In this document: positions 61,309-64,000 of the stretch, one piece after another | Layout of the letters: each line of letters opens with the position of its first letter | Numbering within the stretch: position 1 is the first letter of the stretch | Assembly: GCA_013396525.1 (NCBI GenBank) | Contig: VWYX01001338.1 | Location: 1 to 64,000 of the forward strand | Source: Chaetorhynchus papuensis | Taxonomy: Eukaryota; Chordata; Aves; Passeriformes; Rhipiduridae | Direction: 5' to 3' | Length of the DNA stretch: 64,000 nucleotides | Made by a program: the position numbers and the translations under genes | Notes under the pieces: model-generated | Database searches by the model: none | Told to the model about the DNA's origin: nothing | What the model saw: only the letters and a program-made list of their open reading frames with translations

Positions 61309-62293
61309 NNNNNNNNNNNNNNNNNNNNNNNNNNNNNNNNNNNNNNNNNNNNNNNNNNNNNNNNNNNNNNNNNNNNNNNNNNNNNNNNNNNNNNNNNNNN
61401 NNNNNNNNNNNNNNNNNNNNNNNNNNNNNNNNNNNNNNNNNNNNNNNNNNNNNNNNNNNNNNNNNNNNNNNNNNNNNNNNNNNNNNNNNNNNNNNNNNNN
61501 NNNNNNNNNNNNNNNNNNNNNNNNNNNNNNNNNNNNNNNNNNNNNNNNNNNNNNNNNNNNNNNNNNNNNNNNNNNNNNNNNNNNNNNNNNNNNNNNNNNN
61601 NNNNNNNNNNNNNNNNNNNNNNNNNNNNNNNNNNNNNNNNNNNNNNNNNNNNNNNNNNNNNNNNNNNNNNNNNNNNNNNNNNNNNNNNNNNNNNNNNNNN
61701 NNNNNNNNNNNNNNNNNNNNNNNNNNNNNNNNNNNNNNNNNNNNNNNNNNNNNNNNNNNNNNNNNNNNNNNNNNNNNNNNNNNNNNNNNNNNNNNNNNNN
61801 NNNNNNNNNNNNNNNNNNNNNNNNNNNNNNNNNNNNNNNNNNNNNNNNNNNNNNNNNNNNNNNNNNNNNNNNNNNNNNNNNNNNNNNNNNNNNNNNNNNN
61901 NNNNNNNNNNNNNNNNNNNNNNNNNNNNNNNNNNNNNNNNNNNNNNNNNNNNNNNNNNNNNNNNNNNNNNNNNNNNNNNNNNNNNNNNNNNNNNNNNNNN
62001 NNNNNNNNNNNNNNNNNNNNNNNNNNNNNNNNNNNNNNNNNNNNNNNNNNNNNNNNNNNNNNNNNNNNNNNNNNNNNNNNNNNNNNNNNNNNNNNNNNNN
62101 NNNNNNNNNNNNNNNNNNNNNNNNNNNNNNNNNNNNNNNNNNNNNNNNNNNNNNNNNNNNNNNNNNNNNNNNNNNNNNNNNNNNNNNNNNNNNNNNNNNN
62201 NNNNNNNNNNNNNNNNNNNNNNNNNNNNNNNNNNNNNNNNNNNNNNNNNNNNNNNNNNNNNNNNNNNNNNNNNNNNNNNNNNNNNNNNNNNNN
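61309..62293. other. Assembly gap (985 N)
   Basis: An unbroken run of N. The sequence and its true size are unknown. Any open frame spanning it is meaningless. Confidence 1.
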
Positions 62294-62870
62294 GGACCTC
62301 CTAAAATATTTCTCTATTTTTGAGTCACAGATGGCAACTCTGTTAAGCCGAGCAGCTCCTTAGCACCGCACAAAAACTCTGCTGGGCCACAGGGGGTGAC
62401 ACAATCTGGCAGGTCCCGAGGGCTCGGGATCGTTGTTCTCCCATTCGGGATCATTCCTGGTTTGTTATGTCAAGCGAAGATGGGGAAAAGCCGTGGAAAT
62501 AGTTGATGCTCAGAGATGTGTTCGGCTTCCTCCTTCGCTCAGCAGTTCTTGGAGTAATTATAGAAGTCTGTTCCAGGAGGGTAAATTGGGCCGATGTGCA
62601 TCCGAGCTAATAAATGGGTACTGCAGCACTTCCTAAATGAAATCCTTCTTTATTTTTCCCCCCTTTTCCGGGCTGCTTTGCAAACCTGAGCGTTCCTGAG
62701 CTGCAGGAAGCTGCTTGCCCCGAGGAAAGCTGTGCTTGCCAAACTGCTGCAGAAGTGGAACAGAAAGGAAAAAAGAGCATTTTTTTGTTTGAGCTTTAGG
62801 TGATCCTTCAGCGAGGTATCGAGGCCGCTGCTTTGGAGCGCTGAGGAACTCCCTCGTGTGAATTTAGGGG

Positions 62871-62936
62871 AGGAAATAAATCAGAAAGGGGGAGGAAATA
62901 AATCAGACAGGTGGAGGAAATAAATAAGAAAGCTGA
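62871..62936 (+). repeat. 22-base tandem repeat, three copies
   Basis: Three units of aggaaataaatcagaaaggg plus gg start at 62871, 62893 and 62915. They diverge mildly (cagaca, taagaa). Confidence 0.95.
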
Positions 62937-63184
62937 AGGAAAGGCTATTTTGGAGCTTTACTCCCCTAAGTGTCGTGCCTTGCAGCATTGCTGCTGGTAA
63001 ACGCTGGCATGAGGGGAGTTATTTCTCTGTCTAGATGCATTAAAGATGTTTCACTTTGTAGCCTGGAGAAATGCAGAGAATTCTAGGTGGGAAGGGGTTT
63101 CCTGGTGCTAAACGAGGTGTCAGGGTGTGAAGGCGACGAGGGAGATCTGCTTGGGAGGCTTGGGCCTGGGCAGGAGCTTCTCTG

Positions 63185-63330
63185 AAGTGATTTTCTCTTT
63201 TTATATAGAAAATCTATATTTTCTAACAGCTTTTCATAATTTTGTAGTCGCAGGCAGCATATTTATTTACATAAGTAGTGGCTGTGATTACAGAGAGTGA
63301 AAATGTGTAATTATTTAATTAGGATCCATA
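63185..63330. promoter_or_regulatory. Candidate conserved non-coding element, AT-rich
   Basis: Contains TATTTTCTAACAG, TTATTTACATAAG, GTAATTATTTAATTAGG and CCATAATGAGG, dense homeodomain and forkhead-like cores in unique sequence. No coding potential. The call rests on motif texture only. Confidence 0.25.
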
Positions 63331-64000
63331 ATGAGGCCGTGTGAGGGAGCTTGGAGGCAGATGTTTTTGGTTAGCAGCACTGGCCAAGACTTTGTGCTGT
63401 GTCACGGAGGGGAAGAAAGTCGGGATGCAGGAGGACACAACCAGGAGCTGAGCACAGGAAAAATGCTGCTGCTGGCTGGGAAAATGTTTATTTCTGTCCC
63501 GAAGAAGGAGGTTAAGTTGGGCCGCCTCTCACTCGAATATCTCACTTCAGAGACTGGCAGGAATATCCTGCTGCTCCTGGATTCACCTTTTCCTCGCTGA
63601 GGGAGCAGCCGCTGAGCTGAACAATGACAGATTTCCCGGCAATGCTGGCAGCTTAACTGCCCAGGGAAAGCGGAGGCTCCCCCTGAGGCGCGGAGTTAAT
63701 TTTATCGGGTGTTTAGCAGCCTCTAAAGAGCACCCAGAGGCCTGTAGATCTTCGCAGGTGGATAACTTCCTGGCAGGACCGTGATTGCAACTCCATTTTA
63801 TACCTCGTAGAGCCAAAGCCCTGCCGGGGATGTGTCCCCAGGGAAGCACCCGGTGCAGGAAGCTTCTCCAAAGGCGATGCCTCTTGAGAAAGAACCAGAA
63901 AGGGAAAATCCTGCTGCCCTTGACGTGGATTTCAGTGCCCCCTCCAGGAGCAGGGAGTGAAAATATCAAACCCAGCTCCTGTTTGACTGCTGTTCAACAG

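Larger units (their letters stand above)
62294..64000. other. Sequence right of the gap, no recognised gene
   Basis: No exon is recognised. It has the 22-base tandem repeat at 62871 and an AT-rich block at 63185-63330. Confidence 0.5.

Noticed and set aside
61198..62363. Long open frames of 350-370 residues across 61.2-62.4 kb
   Set aside because: They consist almost wholly of unknown residues from the N gap.
43481..64000. TMPRSS5 or another mammalian-synteny neighbour upstream of DRD2
   Set aside because: No serine-protease motifs or exon-like runs were found on either strand; the gene may lie outside the window or in the gap.
1..64000. CRISPR arrays, bacterial operons or prophage
   Set aside because: Spliced vertebrate genes and CR1 elements show this is animal nuclear DNA, and the tandem repeats have no unique spacers.

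Overview
The window looks like a piece of a bird genome, most likely from the microchromosome segment that carries the dopamine D2 receptor. The reasons are the gene content (ANKK1 followed tail-to-tail by DRD2, as in other amniotes), compact introns, and several degraded CR1-type LINE 3' ends in both orientations, one ending in the typical ATTCTGTGATTCTG motif. The species cannot be told from the sequence. An assembly gap of 985 N lies at 61309-62293.

Layout. (1) 3-2536, plus strand: the last five coding exons of a type I membrane protein with a ZP (zona pellucida) C-terminal subdomain. Its 5' part is outside the window and I could not name it. (2) 2537-4800: 3' UTR and intergenic DNA with two AATAAA signals. 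(3) 4801-11414, plus strand: ANKK1, complete in eight coding exons, a RIP-type kinase domain followed by 12 ankyrin repeats, 783 aa. (4) 11415-about 23060: intergenic, with an ANKK1 3' UTR candidate, two CR1 fragments and possible conserved non-coding DNA. (5) 23736-30480, minus strand: DRD2, complete in seven coding exons, 443 aa in the long form, with the 87-nt alternative exon that separates D2L from D2S. (6) 30513-about 43055: presumed DRD2 intron 1. (7) About 42850-43480: a CpG island with a consensus splice donor on the minus strand, the best candidate for the DRD2 promoter and non-coding exon 1. (8) 43480-64000: no recognisable gene; repeat fragments, tandem repeats, the assembly gap, and several AT-rich homeodomain/POU-site stretches that resemble developmental enhancers.

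DRD2 (a Gi/o-coupled dopamine receptor) and ANKK1 (a putative RIPK-family kinase) are long-standing neighbours. The human Taq1A polymorphism, often discussed as a DRD2 marker, lies in the last ANKK1 exon. This bird encodes lysine at what I align as the equivalent residue. All exon boundaries below were placed by hand from splice consensus and reading-frame continuity, and the phases close for all three genes. I found no clearly new multi-gene system. The most useful leads are the unnamed ZP gene, the CpG island with its repeats and possible divergent transcript, a two-copy unknown dispersed repeat, and candidate enhancers around DRD2.
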